Counted from the stretch's first letter, positions 17,214 through 26,605 are shown. The stretch: 52,061 nucleotides of DNA from Mycobacterium sp. E3251 (GCF_001666835.1 NZ_LZJF01000148.1:1-52061), one strand, 5' to 3'. The notes: a model not told the origin generated them from the letters alone. Translations and numbers: made by a program.

Positions 17214-18511
17214 TTCGGCGTGCCACGCTGCTGGACGGGACGATCACCGATCTCCGGGTCGGCGACCAGATCGAAGAAATGGGTGACGGCCTGCTCGCCG
17301 AGCGGGGCGAGGGCGTGCTCTACGCCGGTGGCGGAACCGTCCTGCCCGGCCTGCATGATCACCATGTGCATGTGCGTTCGGCGGCATCCGCGCTGGATTC
17401 GTTCCTCGTCGGGCCGCCCGGGGTCAGCACCAAAGCCGAACTGACACAACTGCTGTCGAATGCGACGCCGGGTCCCGATGGGTGGATTCGTGCCGTCGGC
17501 TACCACGAGTCGGTGGCCGGCGACCTGGACCGGAGCGCCCTCGACGCGATGGTTCGCAGCGCCCCGGTGCGTATCCAGCACCGCAGTGGGGCGCTATGGA
17601 TCCTCAACTCCGAGGCGCTGGGCCGGGTCGGGCTGGCCGACCATCCCGACGGGCGCCTGCGCAGCGCGGACCACGGCTGGTCGGACCTGCTGGCGCGGCG
17701 CGAAAGCGACCTCGCCGAACTGAGCCGGCGAATCACCGCGACCGGCGTCACCGGCGTCACCGACGCCACCCCGGACCTCGACGTCGATGACATGGTGTCG
17801 CTCATGGTGGCGCACCGGCGCGGCGAGTTCCGGCCCCGGCCGAGTTTCCTGTCCCCGGGCAAGAAGATCCTGCACGACGACCGCCTCGACCTGGACGCCC
17901 TGACGGACTGGATCGCCGGGCAGCACGACGCGGACCGGCCGGTCGCCGTGCACTGCGTGACCGCGGCCCAACTAGTCGTCACCATCGCGGCCCTGCGGGC
18001 GGGCGGCAGCCATCCCCGCGATCGGATCGAGCACGCCGCCGTCGTGCCCCAGGACAACTTGGCCGATCTGGCCGGCCTGGGGGTCACGGTGGTGACGCAG
18101 CCCAACTTCGTCGCCGAGCGCGGCGATCACTACCTCGCCGATGTGCCCGCCGCCGAGCATCCTCAGCTGTGGCGGGTCGCCTCCCTGCTGGAGGCGACGG
18201 TGCCGGTGGCGCTCTCCACCGACATGCCCTTCGGGCACGGCGACCCGTGGACGGCGATGCGCGCCGCGGTCTACCGCACCACGCTCAGCGGCACCGTCCT
18301 CAACGCCAACGAATGTGTCTCTGCCCGAAAGGCTTTGACGATGTTCCTGGGGGAGCCCGAGCGGCCGGGCCGGACTCGGGCCGTCGCGGTCGGACAGCCG
18401 GCCGACCTCTGTGTGCTGAGCGAGCCGCCCGAGACGGCGCTGGCCGAGCTGGACGCCGGCATGGTGGCGGCCACCATCATCGGCGGCGAGCTCGTTTACT
18501 TCGCGATGTGA
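17207..18511 (+). CDS. amidohydrolase family protein (amidohydrolase_3/YtcJ-like)
   Basis: A 434-residue metal-dependent hydrolase of the amidohydrolase superfamily. The metal-binding HxH equivalent is GLHDHHVHVRS (about residues 48-58), VAVHCVTAAQ and RIEHAAVV supply later histidines, and LSTDMPFGHGDPW provides the C-terminal aspartate. The ATG at 17207 overlaps the CaiB-like gene and has AGG nine bases upstream; a TTG three codons earlier is less likely. Family members act on amides or cyclic amides, but the substrate here cannot be predicted. It converges on lipW with a 7-bp gap. Confidence 0.87.
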   Translation: MLIRRATLLDGTITDLRVGDQIEEMGDGLLAERGEGVLYAGGGTVLPGLHDHHVHVRSAASALDSFLVGPPGVSTKAELTQLLSNATPGPDGWIRAVGYHESVAGDLDRSALDAMVRSAPVRIQHRSGALWILNSEALGRVGLADHPDGRLRSADHGWSDLLARRESDLAELSRRITATGVTGVTDATPDLDVDDMVSLMVAHRRGEFRPRPSFLSPGKKILHDDRLDLDALTDWIAGQHDADRPVAVHCVTAAQLVVTIAALRAGGSHPRDRIEHAAVVPQDNLADLAGLGVTVVTQPNFVAERGDHYLADVPAAEHPQLWRVASLLEATVPVALSTDMPFGHGDPWTAMRAAVYRTTLSGTVLNANECVSARKALTMFLGEPERPGRTRAVAVGQPADLCVLSEPPETALAELDAGMVAATIIGGELVYFAM

Positions 18512-18518
18512 CCGGCGA

Positions 18519-19418
18519 TCACGGCGCGGCGGCGAGCGCGGAACGCAGAATGGCGCACTGGCTGTCGAAAAACCGCTGCGAAACTTGAGCTTTGGGCATG
18601 ATCAGGTCGAAGCCGTGGAAGGCGCCCGGAATGGTCTCGACGTGGCACGGCACCCCGGCGGCCGTCAGCCGCTCGGCGTAGGCCAGGTCCTCGTCGTGGA
18701 ACAGGTCGTGCGTGCCGACCCCGATCCAGGCCGGCGGCAACCCACTCAGGTCATCGCGGCGCCCCGGCACGGCGACCTGCGGGTCGGCGTTGCCGAGGTA
18801 CGCCGACCAGCCGAACTCGTTGCTGCGGTTGTCCCAAAGCCGATAGTGGGACTTGCGGGCGGTGGCCGAGCTGCGGTCGTCGAGCATGGGATAGGTCAGC
18901 AGCTGAAACGCCGGGCTCACCTCGGCGCGGTCGCGGGCCAGCAGCGCCAGGGCCGCGGCCAGGCCGCCGCCGGCGCTCGCGCCGCCGATGGCCACCCGGT
19001 ACCGGTCGACGGAGGGCAAGGCGGCCAGCCACGTCAACGCCGAATAGCAGTCTTCCAGCGGGGCGGGATATGGATGTTCGGGCGCCAGGCGGTATTCCAC
19101 CGACGCGACGGTGGCGCCGAGCCGCCGGCTGAACGCGCTGCAGAGCCGGTCGTCCTGCTCGGCGGTGCCGATCACGTAACCGCCGCCGTGAATCCACAAC
19201 AGCGCGGGGGTCGGTTCGGCCACGCCGGCCGGCCGGAACAGCCGGACACCGGCCCCAGAACCGAGCGTGATCACCTCGACGTCGCGGACGGGCTTGCCAA
19301 GGCGCCCGCGCACGGCCATCGCCACCCGCATGATCGGCAGGGTGCGGGGGCCGACGATTCGGCGCGGGGCGAAACGGGCGATCCGCTGCAGGTCGGGGTG
19401 AACATCGGTGTTCGGCAC
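18519..19418 (-). CDS. lipW: esterase/lipase LipW-type (hormone-sensitive lipase family)
   Basis: An alpha/beta-hydrolase of 299 residues expected to hydrolyse acyl esters. The HSL-family oxyanion motif is LWIHGGGYVIG (about 74-84), the nucleophile elbow is IGGASAGGGL with the serine in GASAG, the acid is in GTHDLFHDED, and the histidine is in GAFHGFD. No signal peptide is visible. Position before lipC matches Rv0217c. The start MPNTDVHPDL agrees with family members. It is divergent from the methyltransferase gene across about 290 bp. Confidence 0.92.
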   Translation of the reverse strand: MPNTDVHPDLQRIARFAPRRIVGPRTLPIMRVAMAVRGRLGKPVRDVEVITLGSGAGVRLFRPAGVAEPTPALLWIHGGGYVIGTAEQDDRLCSAFSRRLGATVASVEYRLAPEHPYPAPLEDCYSALTWLAALPSVDRYRVAIGGASAGGGLAAALALLARDRAEVSPAFQLLTYPMLDDRSSATARKSHYRLWDNRSNEFGWSAYLGNADPQVAVPGRRDDLSGLPPAWIGVGTHDLFHDEDLAYAERLTAAGVPCHVETIPGAFHGFDLIMPKAQVSQRFFDSQCAILRSALAAAP

Positions 19419-19708
19419 CGCATCAGTATCGCCGACGCGGAGTGCTCGAGGACCTGCTATCTCTGATATGCGGCGCTCAGACTTCGGGGAGGCAACGTGA
19501 CCGCGGGGACCGGACTTCTGCGAAGCGATCGCGAATGAACCATTCGGTGCCGGGGTGCGTGCTCCAATGGCGGTGGATTAGCCGAACATATATCGGGGTA
19601 TCGGTGGAATGCTGGCGAGGACGGTACGCGCCAGCGTTTCGTCGTCGCAACGTCCCTCACCGGGACCGAGCGTGGACCGCCCGGCCGGGCACGACGCGAG
19701 GGACGTGA
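19419..19708. other. 290-bp divergent interval between lipW and methyltransferase gene
   Basis: No convincing gene. A short plus-strand frame from 19442 to 19708 has poor codon use and was not accepted. The interval has locally lower GC (for example around 19585-19600, gaacatatatcgggg) and must hold promoters for both flanking genes. gaggg at 19698-19702 is the ribosome-binding site of the gene at 19709. In M. tuberculosis the genes Rv0218 and Rv0219 lie here, so this is an indel boundary. Confidence 0.5.
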
Positions 19709-20377
19709 ATGCTGGGGCATCTCTACGATCGGGCGCTCGACGGCGAGCGATGTTGGATTCGCCACGACGACGGCGAGCTGCGACCGCTGCCGGCCCACCG
19801 CTGGCTGGGCGTGCGATGTCCCGATGACGTGTGTCCCGGTGATGGATCTGGTGACGCCTTCGACGAAGTCTTCGACGAAGCCGTCACGCAGATGTGCACC
19901 GGGCCGACCATCGAATTGGGATGCGGGCCCGGCCGGTTGGTCGCCCGGCTGATTCAGCGGGGGATACCGGCCCTGGGCATCGATCGCTCGGTGGCCGCGA
20001 TCCGGTTGGCGGGCCGCGGCGGTGCGCCGGTCCTGCTGGGCGACGTGTTCGACCCGCTGCCCGCGATGGGGTCGTGGCAGACGGTGTTGCTGGTCGACGG
20101 CAACGTCGGCCTCGGCGGTGACCCGCGCCGCATCCTGGGGCGGGCCGCCGAGCTGCTGGCCCGCGGCGGGCACTGCGTGGCCGAGTTCGACGCCGAGAAC
20201 ATCGGCATCCGTTCGCGCTGGGTCCGGCTGGAGTCCGCATGCGAGATCGGGCCCTGGTTCCGGTGGGCGTCGGTGGGCGTGGACAGCGCCGCCGCGCTCG
20301 CCGCGCAGGTCGGTTTGACGCTGACCGGCGTCCGCCTGATCGGCGGGCGGGTGATCGCCTGCCTGGCGGCGATGTGA
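19709..20377 (+). CDS. SAM-dependent class I methyltransferase
   Basis: A 222-residue cytoplasmic protein. The glycine-rich SAM loop is TIELGCGPGRLVARL (about residues 69-83), followed by acidic LGIDRSV, LLGDVFDPLP and VLLVDGNVGLGGDPRR, with ARGGHCVAEFD as the post-motif. The N-terminal ~65 residues contain RCWIRHDDGELRPL and several Asp/Glu. Such proteins are often encoded beside sulfite-oxidase-like molybdopterin proteins (Rv0218 type), but that partner is absent here. The ATG follows gaggg. Substrate unknown. Confidence 0.85.
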   Translation: MLGHLYDRALDGERCWIRHDDGELRPLPAHRWLGVRCPDDVCPGDGSGDAFDEVFDEAVTQMCTGPTIELGCGPGRLVARLIQRGIPALGIDRSVAAIRLAGRGGAPVLLGDVFDPLPAMGSWQTVLLVDGNVGLGGDPRRILGRAAELLARGGHCVAEFDAENIGIRSRWVRLESACEIGPWFRWASVGVDSAAALAAQVGLTLTGVRLIGGRVIACLAAM

Positions 20378-20566
20378 GCGTGTCGCGACCGGCCTCCGCC
20401 CGCGTCGACAGCAAATTCCACAGTGGCTCTATAGCAGCCGGTATTCGCACCGAGCAATCGCTGGCCGGGTGACTTTCGAATGTCGGCTGTCGCGTCGACG
20501 CAAACGTCAGTTTCGGACCCGGGGCCGGGGGTACGCTGCCCTAACACCACGGCAAGGAGGCCGCCT

Positions 20567-21748
20567 ATGACATCGTGCGCGAAATGGTTGCTGCGGGCTC
20601 GTCCCGGCGACTACGCGCTGGCCTTGAGCGCGGCGGGTGCTTCGCTGCCGGTGGTCGGTAAGCACCTCGAACCGCTGGGTGGCCTCACTGCGATGGGCAT
20701 CTGGGGCGCGCGGCACGCCCCCGAATTCTTCTCCGGAATGACCAAGCCGCGTCAGGCGAAGGACGCCGCCGAAGCGATCCGCGGTGACGACGTCAGCCTT
20801 CAGGACCTCTCCGTCGCGGCGCTGCGGGGCATCGTGTCGGCCGCCGACCTGGAGCTGGAATGGCCCACGGCGGGACGGACGCCCCCGATTTGGGAGGCGA
20901 TGCGTCAGCGCCGCTACCTCCACCGCCGCGCGGTTCACTACGGCGACCACCCCGCTCAGGTGCTCGATGTCTGGCGCCGCAAGGACCTGCCCGCGCACCC
21001 CGCGCCGGTGCTGATCTTCGTCCCGGGCGGCGCTTGGGTGCACGGCAAGGCCATGGGCCAGGGTTCGGCCCTGATGTCCCGGCTGGCCGAGCAGGGCTGG
21101 GTCTGCCTGGCGATCGACTACCGCGTCGCCCCGCACCACCGCTGGCCGCGGCACATCATCGACGTCAAGACGGCGATTGCGTGGGCGCGCGCCAACGTCG
21201 ACAAGTTCGGCGGCGACCGCGATTTCGTCGCGGTGGCGGGTTGTTCCGCCGGCGGGCACCTGTCCGCACTGGCCGGTCTGACCCCCGACGACCCGCAGTA
21301 CCACGCGAAGCTGCCCGAAGGGGCCAACACCTCGGTGGACGCCGTCGTCGGCATCTACGGTCGCTACGACTGGGAGGACCGGTCGACCCGCGAGCGGGAC
21401 CGGTTCGTCGACTTCCTGGAGCGGGTCGTGGTCCAGCGCCGGATGGACCGCCACCCCCAGGTGTTCCGGGACGCGTCGCCGATGGCGCGTGTGCATCGAA
21501 ATGCGCCGCCGTTCTTGGTGATTCACGGCAGCAAGGACAGCGTCATTCCGGTCGAGCAGGCGCGCAGCTTCGTCGAACGGATGCGGGCGGTCTCGCATTC
21601 GATGGTGGGCTACCTCGAGTTGCCCGGCGCGGGCCACGGGTACGACCTCATCGACGGGGAGCGCGCGGGCGCGGCGGCGCACGCGACTTCGCTGTTCCTC
21701 AACCAGGTCTATCGCACCAAGACAAACGCGGCCAAAGAGGTTATCTGA
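20567..21748 (+). CDS. lipC: esterase LipC-type
   Basis: An alpha/beta-hydrolase of 393 residues. The oxyanion motif is a PGGAWVHG variant of HGGG, the nucleophile elbow is VAGCSAGGH, the acid lies in IHGSKDSVIP and the histidine in GAGHGYD. The ATG at 20567 has a perfect AGGAGG (20555-20560) six bases upstream, preferred over in-frame starts earlier. LipC in M. tuberculosis is reported as a cell-surface esterase; no obvious signal peptide is visible here. The WS/DGAT gene starts 44 bp after its stop, suggesting co-transcription for ester-lipid turnover and synthesis. Matches Rv0220. Confidence 0.93.
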   Translation: MTSCAKWLLRARPGDYALALSAAGASLPVVGKHLEPLGGLTAMGIWGARHAPEFFSGMTKPRQAKDAAEAIRGDDVSLQDLSVAALRGIVSAADLELEWPTAGRTPPIWEAMRQRRYLHRRAVHYGDHPAQVLDVWRRKDLPAHPAPVLIFVPGGAWVHGKAMGQGSALMSRLAEQGWVCLAIDYRVAPHHRWPRHIIDVKTAIAWARANVDKFGGDRDFVAVAGCSAGGHLSALAGLTPDDPQYHAKLPEGANTSVDAVVGIYGRYDWEDRSTRERDRFVDFLERVVVQRRMDRHPQVFRDASPMARVHRNAPPFLVIHGSKDSVIPVEQARSFVERMRAVSHSMVGYLELPGAGHGYDLIDGERAGAAAHATSLFLNQVYRTKTNAAKEVI

Positions 21749-21792
21749 ACTGCCGCTGCTGAGTATGGTCCCTTTATGGGTAAGGGGCAGCG

Positions 21793-23202
21793 GTGAAACG
21801 GCTGAGCGGGTGGGACGCGGTTCTGCTTTACAGCGAGACACCGAACGTGCACATGCACACCATCAAAGCCGCTGTGATCGAACTCGATTCCGATCGGCTT
21901 GACTTCGGCGTAGAGGCGTTTCGCGAAGTCATCCGCGGCCGGTTGGGCAAGCTCGAACCATTCTGCTACCAGTTGGTCGAGATCCCCTTCCAGCTGCACC
22001 ACCCGATGTGGCGGGAGCATTGCGAGGTCGACCTCGATTACCACATTCGCCCGATGCGGTTGCCCGCGCCCGGCGGCCGGCGCGAGCTGGACGAGGCCAT
22101 CGGGCGCATCGCCAGCACACCGTTGGACCGCAGCCGCCCGCTCTGGGAGATGTACTTCATCGAGGGCCTGGCGAACAACCGGATCGCCGTGGTGGGCAAG
22201 ATCCACCACGCGCTGGCCGACGGCGTCGCCTCGGCCAACCTGATGGCCCGCGGCATGGACCTGCAGCCCGGGCCGGAGGGTGGCCCATACGTGTCGGACC
22301 CGGCGCCCACCACCCGGCAGTTGATGGGCTCGGCGTTCGCGGATCATCTGCGCCACGTCGGGCGGATCCCCGCGAATATCCGCTACACCGCGCAGGGGCT
22401 GGGCCGGGTCCGGCGCAGCTCGCGCAAGCTGTCACCGGAGTTGAGCCGGCCGTTCGAACCGCCACCGACTTTCATGAACCACAAGATCAACGCGGAGCGC
22501 CGGTTCGCCACCGCCACCCTGGCGCTGGCCGACGTCAAGGAAACCGGCAAGCGGCTCGGGGCGACGATCAACGACATGGTCCTGGCCATGGCCACCGGTG
22601 CCCTACGTACCTTGTTGCTGCGCTACGACGGCACGGCTGTGCCCCTGCTGGCGTCGGTGCCGATGAGTTTCGACTTCTCGCCCGAGCGGATCTCGGGCAA
22701 TCGCTTCACCGGCGTGCTGGTGGGCCTGCCGACCGACTCCGACGATCCGCTGGAGCGGGTGCGGTGCACTCACGAGAACGCCATCGCCGCCAAGGAAAGC
22801 AACCAGCTGATGGGGCCCGAGTTGGTCAGCCGCTGGGCGGCCTACATGCCGCCCGCGCCCACGCAGGCGTTCTTCCGGTGGGCGTCTGGGCGCGACGGGC
22901 ACAACAAGATCCTCAACCTGAACATCTCCAACGTGCCTGGACCGCGCGAACGCGGGCGGGTCGGCGGGGCGCTGGTCACCGAGATCTATTCGGTGGGCCC
23001 GCTGACCGCCGGTAGCGGCCTCAACATCACCGTCTGGAGCTACGTCGACCAGCTCAACATCTCGGTGCTGTCCGACGGTGCCACGCTCAAGGATCCACAC
23101 GAGGTGACCGAGGCCATGGTCGCCGACTTCATCGAAATACGAAGGGCTGCAGGGCTTTCCGAGGACCTCACCGTCATTGAAGCCGCGATGGCGCCGGCCT
23201 GA
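21793..23202 (+). CDS. wax ester synthase/diacylglycerol acyltransferase, Rv0221 type
   Basis: Transfers an acyl group from acyl-CoA to an alcohol or diacylglycerol to make storage lipid. The 469-residue product carries the catalytic HHxxxDG motif in KIHHALADGVASA (about residues 136-148), the second block INDMVLAMATGALR, and the C-terminal NISNVPGPRE block typical of the family. The GTG at 21793 follows aagggg. It lies between lipC and echA1 as in M. tuberculosis. Tgs-type paralogues vary widely in activity, so substrate choice is uncertain. Confidence 0.94.
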   Translation: MKRLSGWDAVLLYSETPNVHMHTIKAAVIELDSDRLDFGVEAFREVIRGRLGKLEPFCYQLVEIPFQLHHPMWREHCEVDLDYHIRPMRLPAPGGRRELDEAIGRIASTPLDRSRPLWEMYFIEGLANNRIAVVGKIHHALADGVASANLMARGMDLQPGPEGGPYVSDPAPTTRQLMGSAFADHLRHVGRIPANIRYTAQGLGRVRRSSRKLSPELSRPFEPPPTFMNHKINAERRFATATLALADVKETGKRLGATINDMVLAMATGALRTLLLRYDGTAVPLLASVPMSFDFSPERISGNRFTGVLVGLPTDSDDPLERVRCTHENAIAAKESNQLMGPELVSRWAAYMPPAPTQAFFRWASGRDGHNKILNLNISNVPGPRERGRVGGALVTEIYSVGPLTAGSGLNITVWSYVDQLNISVLSDGATLKDPHEVTEAMVADFIEIRRAAGLSEDLTVIEAAMAPA

Positions 23203-23312
23203 GGACTGTTCCCGGAAACGGGACTCTCGACTGGTGCCAATGCCATTTCCGTGGACCGTTACCATCGGTCGGATAAGCAGCCATCCCTACCCCCTAAGGA
23301 GCTGTGCGGCAC

Positions 23313-24098
23313 GTGAGCACCGTGAGCGAAGAAGCCGGCGAACCCGAAGTCCTGGTCGAACAACGGGATCGGATCCTGATCATCACGATCAACCGGCCGA
23401 AGGCCAAGAACGCGGTCAACGCCGCGGTGGCCAACGGCCTGGCCGAGGCCGTCGACCGGCTCGACGGCGACCCGGGTCTTTCGGTGGGCATCCTGACCGG
23501 CGCCGGTGGATCGTTCTGCGCGGGCATGGACCTCAAGGCCTTCGCGCGCGGCGAGCTCCCCATAGTCCAGGGGCGCGGCATGGGCTTCACCGAACGCCCG
23601 CCCGTCAAACCGCTCATCGCGGCGGTCGAGGGCTACGCCCTGGCCGGCGGAACCGAGTTGGCCCTGGCCACCGATCTGATCGTCGCGTCCAAGGATTCCG
23701 CCTTCGGCATCCCCGAGGTCAAGCGCGGGCTGGTCGCCGGTGGCGGCGGTCTGCTGCGGCTGCCGCAGCGCATCCCGTCCGCGATCGCCATGGAGCTCGC
23801 GCTCACCGGCGACAACCTGCCGGCCGAACGTGCGCACAAGCTGGGGCTGGTCAACGTCTTGGCCGAGCCGGGCAAGGCGCTCGACGAGGCCATCGCGCTG
23901 GCCGAGAAGATCGCCGCCAACGGGCCGTTGGCGGTGGCCGCCACCAAGCGGATCATCGTCGAGTCGCGCGGCTGGAGCCCCGAGGAGATGTTCGCCGAGC
24001 AGAACAAGCTGCTGGCGCCGGTGTTCGCGTCCAACGACGCCAAAGAGGGCGCGATCGCCTTCGCTGAGAAGCGCCCACCGCGCTGGACGGGCACGTAA
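23313..24098 (+). CDS. echA1: enoyl-CoA hydratase EchA1-type
   Basis: Crotonase-family protein of 261 residues, expected to hydrate trans-2-enoyl-CoA. SFCAGMDLKAF is the first oxyanion strand, AGGTELALATD the second, and GIPEVKRGLVAGGGG contains the catalytic-type glutamate. Three in-frame GTG codons (23304, 23313, 23322) are possible starts; AAGGAG at 23296-23301 is best spaced for 23313, and this gives nearly the M. tuberculosis length. An acyl-CoA ligase follows 60 bp downstream. Confidence 0.92.
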   Translation: MSTVSEEAGEPEVLVEQRDRILIITINRPKAKNAVNAAVANGLAEAVDRLDGDPGLSVGILTGAGGSFCAGMDLKAFARGELPIVQGRGMGFTERPPVKPLIAAVEGYALAGGTELALATDLIVASKDSAFGIPEVKRGLVAGGGGLLRLPQRIPSAIAMELALTGDNLPAERAHKLGLVNVLAEPGKALDEAIALAEKIAANGPLAVAATKRIIVESRGWSPEEMFAEQNKLLAPVFASNDAKEGAIAFAEKRPPRWTGT

Positions 24099-24111
24099 GC
24101 GGCCGAGTTAC

Positions 24112-24124
24112 ACTATGGCGTAGT
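24112..24124. promoter_or_regulatory. possible short operator before acyl-CoA ligase
   Basis: ACTA-tggcg-TAGT within gttacactatggcgtagttttgtaaacc, an AT-rich island in the 60-bp gap between echA1 and the ligase gene. The outer bases extend weakly as TTAC...GTAA. This could be a promoter with a regulator site, but the arms are short. Confidence 0.3.
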
Positions 24125-24158
24125 TTTGTAAACCGCTGAGGAACCGGAAAGACCGAGG

Positions 24159-25652
24159 ATGAGCATTTCGCTGCTGCTCGAGATGGCCGCGTCGAGCAAT
24201 CCCGAGCGGACGGCGGTGGTCTCCGGCGACACACGGCTGACGACGCAGCAGCTCAGCGATCTCGCCGACGGCGGCGCCGGGGTGATCGCAGGATCGAATG
24301 CCCGGCACGTCGCCTACGTGGGCACCGGCGGTGCGATGCTGCCGGTGCTGATCTTCGCCGCCGCGCGCGCCGGGCTGCCCTTCACCCCGATCAATTACCG
24401 GCTGTCCGCCGACGGCATCCAGGCGCTCGTCGGCCGCCTGCCCGAGCCGCTGGTGATCGTCGACAGCCGCTACCGGGACATGGTCGGCGACGCTGCGGCG
24501 CGGCTGATGACCACCGACGAATTCCTTTCGGCCGCCCGCGATAACGAGCCGGCCGCGGAGTTTGCCGACCCGGACTCGGTCGCGATCGTGCTGTTCACCT
24601 CGGGCACCACGTCGCAACCCAAGGCCGTCGAACTGTCGCACAACAACTTGACCAGCTACGTGACCGGCACCGTGGAATTCGAGTCGGCCGCCGAGAGCGA
24701 CGCCGCGCTGATCTGCGTGCCGCCCTATCACATCGCCGGGGTGGGGGCCGCGCTGTCGAACCTGTACGCCGGGCGCAAGATGGTCTACCTGCCGAATTTC
24801 GATGCGCAGGAATGGGTTCGGCTGATCAACGCCGAGAACGTGACCACCGCGACCGTGGTGCCCACCATGCTGGACCGCATCGTTGCCGCGCTGGAGGCCG
24901 GCGGCCACGAGCTGCCGTCGCTGCGCAACCTGGCCTACGGCGGGTCCAAGGTGGGACTGCCACTCGTCCGCCGGGCCCTCGAACTTCTGCCGGACGTGGG
25001 TTTCGTCAACGCCTACGGCCTGACCGAGACGAGCTCGACCATCGCGGTGCTCACCCCGGACGACCACCGGGCGGCGCAGGCCGCGGAGACGCCGCAGGTC
25101 GCCAGGCGGCTGGCGTCGGTCGGGCAACCGGTGCCCGGCATCGAGATCGAGATCCGCGATGAGGACGGCAACGTGCTCGGGCCGGGTGAAACCGGCGAGC
25201 TGTTCGTCCGCGGCGAGCAGGTCTCCGGCCGCTACACCGGGATCGGCTCGGTGCTCGACGAAAACGGCTGGTTCCCAACCAAAGACATCGCCATGCTCGA
25301 CGAGGACGGTTACCTGTTCATCGGCGGCCGCAGCGACGACACCATCATCCGCGGCGGTGAGAACATCGCGCCCGCCGAGCTCGAGGAGGTCTTGGTGGAG
25401 CACCCGCACGTGCGGGATGTCGCCGTGGTCGGTGTCGAGGACCCGCAGTGGGGCCAGGCGATCGTCGCGGTGGTGGTGCCCCGCCCCGGCGCGGAACCGG
25501 ATCCGGAGCAATTGCGCGAGCATGTCCGGAAAAGCTTGCGCGGGTCGCGAACCCCGGACCGGGTAGTGTTTCGCGACGAGCTGCCCACGACCCCCACCGG
25601 CAAGGTACTTCGCCGGGAGATCATCGAGATGCTAGAAGGGCTGAAGGCATGA
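24159..25652 (+). CDS. acyl-CoA ligase (class I adenylate-forming)
   Basis: A 497-residue AMP-forming ligase. The ATP loop is LFTSGTTSQPKAVE (about 145-158), followed by NAYGLTETSST, GWFPTKDIAMLDEDGYLF, the hinge RSDDTIIRGGENIAPAE, and a C-terminal TPTGKVLRRE with the catalytic lysine. The ATG at 24159 follows gaccgagg. Its stop overlaps the next gene in ATGA, so a 98-residue protein is co-translated with it. There is no equivalent in the Rv0222-Rv0223c gap of M. tuberculosis as I recall it. The substrate is an unknown carboxylic acid. Confidence 0.9.
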   Translation: MSISLLLEMAASSNPERTAVVSGDTRLTTQQLSDLADGGAGVIAGSNARHVAYVGTGGAMLPVLIFAAARAGLPFTPINYRLSADGIQALVGRLPEPLVIVDSRYRDMVGDAAARLMTTDEFLSAARDNEPAAEFADPDSVAIVLFTSGTTSQPKAVELSHNNLTSYVTGTVEFESAAESDAALICVPPYHIAGVGAALSNLYAGRKMVYLPNFDAQEWVRLINAENVTTATVVPTMLDRIVAALEAGGHELPSLRNLAYGGSKVGLPLVRRALELLPDVGFVNAYGLTETSSTIAVLTPDDHRAAQAAETPQVARRLASVGQPVPGIEIEIRDEDGNVLGPGETGELFVRGEQVSGRYTGIGSVLDENGWFPTKDIAMLDEDGYLFIGGRSDDTIIRGGENIAPAELEEVLVEHPHVRDVAVVGVEDPQWGQAIVAVVVPRPGAEPDPEQLREHVRKSLRGSRTPDRVVFRDELPTTPTGKVLRREIIEMLEGLKA

Positions 25653-25945
25653 TCAAGAACGGAACCCGCTTGGCCAGCCAGGTGTGTGACACGCAGGTGA
25701 TCGTCGTCAGGAGCGCCGACAGCCTCGACGACTTGCGTTGTGGCGGTGCGCCTATGGTGCCGATAGGCGCCGAGCGTTCGGGCGAATTGGACCCGGCCTT
25801 TGCCGAGGGCACCGTGATGGGCAAGCGCTACGTCGACGAGACCGGTGCCGAGGTGCTGGTGACCAAGCCGGGTGCCGGGAGCCTGAGCGTCGGTGCGACC
25901 GCGCTGCAGCTCAAAGAGGTCAAGCCGCTGCCTGCCAGCGACTGA
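25649..25945 (+). CDS. conserved small protein coupled to acyl-CoA ligase
   Basis: A 98-residue protein starting in an ATGA overlap with the ligase stop. It has two cysteines (QVCDTQV near residue 12 and LRCGGAPM near residue 31) and a Gly/Val-rich C-terminal half with VTKPGAGSLSVG. No membrane segment or signal peptide. The Cys pair could bind metal, but two cysteines alone do not define a site. Strict coupling suggests it assists the ligase or handles its product; function is not recognised. It converges on the TetR gene with a 4-bp gap. Confidence 0.75.
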   Translation: MIKNGTRLASQVCDTQVIVVRSADSLDDLRCGGAPMVPIGAERSGELDPAFAEGTVMGKRYVDETGAEVLVTKPGAGSLSVGATALQLKEVKPLPASD

Positions 25946-25949
25946 GGAG

Positions 25950-26582
25950 TTACTCCCCGATATTGTTGCGGAGCACGAATTCCCTTGCCTTGATCAGGAA
26001 TTCGAGCTGATCGCCGACCTGACGCAACGGGTCGATGCTGCCGGTCGAGCGGGACAGCACGATGGCGCCCTCCAGCGCCGCGATCGACATCACCGCCAGC
26101 GAGGCGGCGCACGGCTCGTCGAATCCGTCGTGGGTGAACGCCCGGGTCAGCGACGCGCACCAGCGGCCAAGGATGGCACCGGCCTCGGCGGAAAGCTGGG
26201 CGTCGTCGTCGTCCGAGCCGATCGCCGCCGCCACCACCGGGCAGCCGGCGTTGAACCCATCCTCGGTCAGCAGACGCTCCCAGAACTCGACGAACTTGGC
26301 CAGCAGCACCCGGGCGCCCTGCTCGGCGGCGTCGTCGATCATCGCGGTGATGGAATCCCCGGAATACCGCAGCGCCTCGATCAGGATCTGGTTGCGGCCG
26401 TCGGGGAAGTGGTAGTAGACCGAGCCGCGCGGTGCGCCGCTGCGCGCGAGCACCGCATCGATGGTCACTCCCGCGGCGCCTCGTTCACGCATCACCTCGG
26501 CGGCACTGGCCAGCATTTTCCTGCGCGTGCCGCCGCGCTTCGTCGGGGTGAGGTCTTGCGTCGTTTCGCTCGTGGTCGCCAC
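25950..26582 (-). CDS. TetR-family transcriptional regulator
   Basis: A 210-residue repressor with an N-terminal helix-turn-helix: KMLASAAEVMRERGAAGVTIDAV, then SGAPRGSVYYHFPDGR in the recognition-helix region. A ligand-binding C-terminal domain follows, with FNAGCPVVAAAIGS, as in YxaF/LmrA-like regulators. The GTG at 26582 has GGGAGG seven bases upstream and is preferred to an ATG at 26609 that lacks one. It follows the 43-codon gene by 23 bp. Two related palindromes at 26770 and 26899 are candidate operators. Likely targets are the neighbouring ligase or aldehyde dehydrogenase genes; inference only. Confidence 0.9.
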   Translation of the reverse strand: MATTSETTQDLTPTKRGGTRRKMLASAAEVMRERGAAGVTIDAVLARSGAPRGSVYYHFPDGRNQILIEALRYSGDSITAMIDDAAEQGARVLLAKFVEFWERLLTEDGFNAGCPVVAAAIGSDDDDAQLSAEAGAILGRWCASLTRAFTHDGFDEPCAASLAVMSIAALEGAIVLSRSTGSIDPLRQVGDQLEFLIKAREFVLRNNIGE

Positions 26583-26605
26583 TCTCGTGCCTCCCGTGGC
26601 TAACG

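Noticed and set aside
16023..18511. Frameshift joining the CaiB-like and amidohydrolase genes
   Set aside because: Each has its own clean start and family motifs, and the overlap is the usual translational coupling.
19442..19708. 88-codon frame between lipW and the methyltransferase gene
   Set aside because: Random third-position use, many rare residues and no ribosome-binding site; ends at the next gene's start region.
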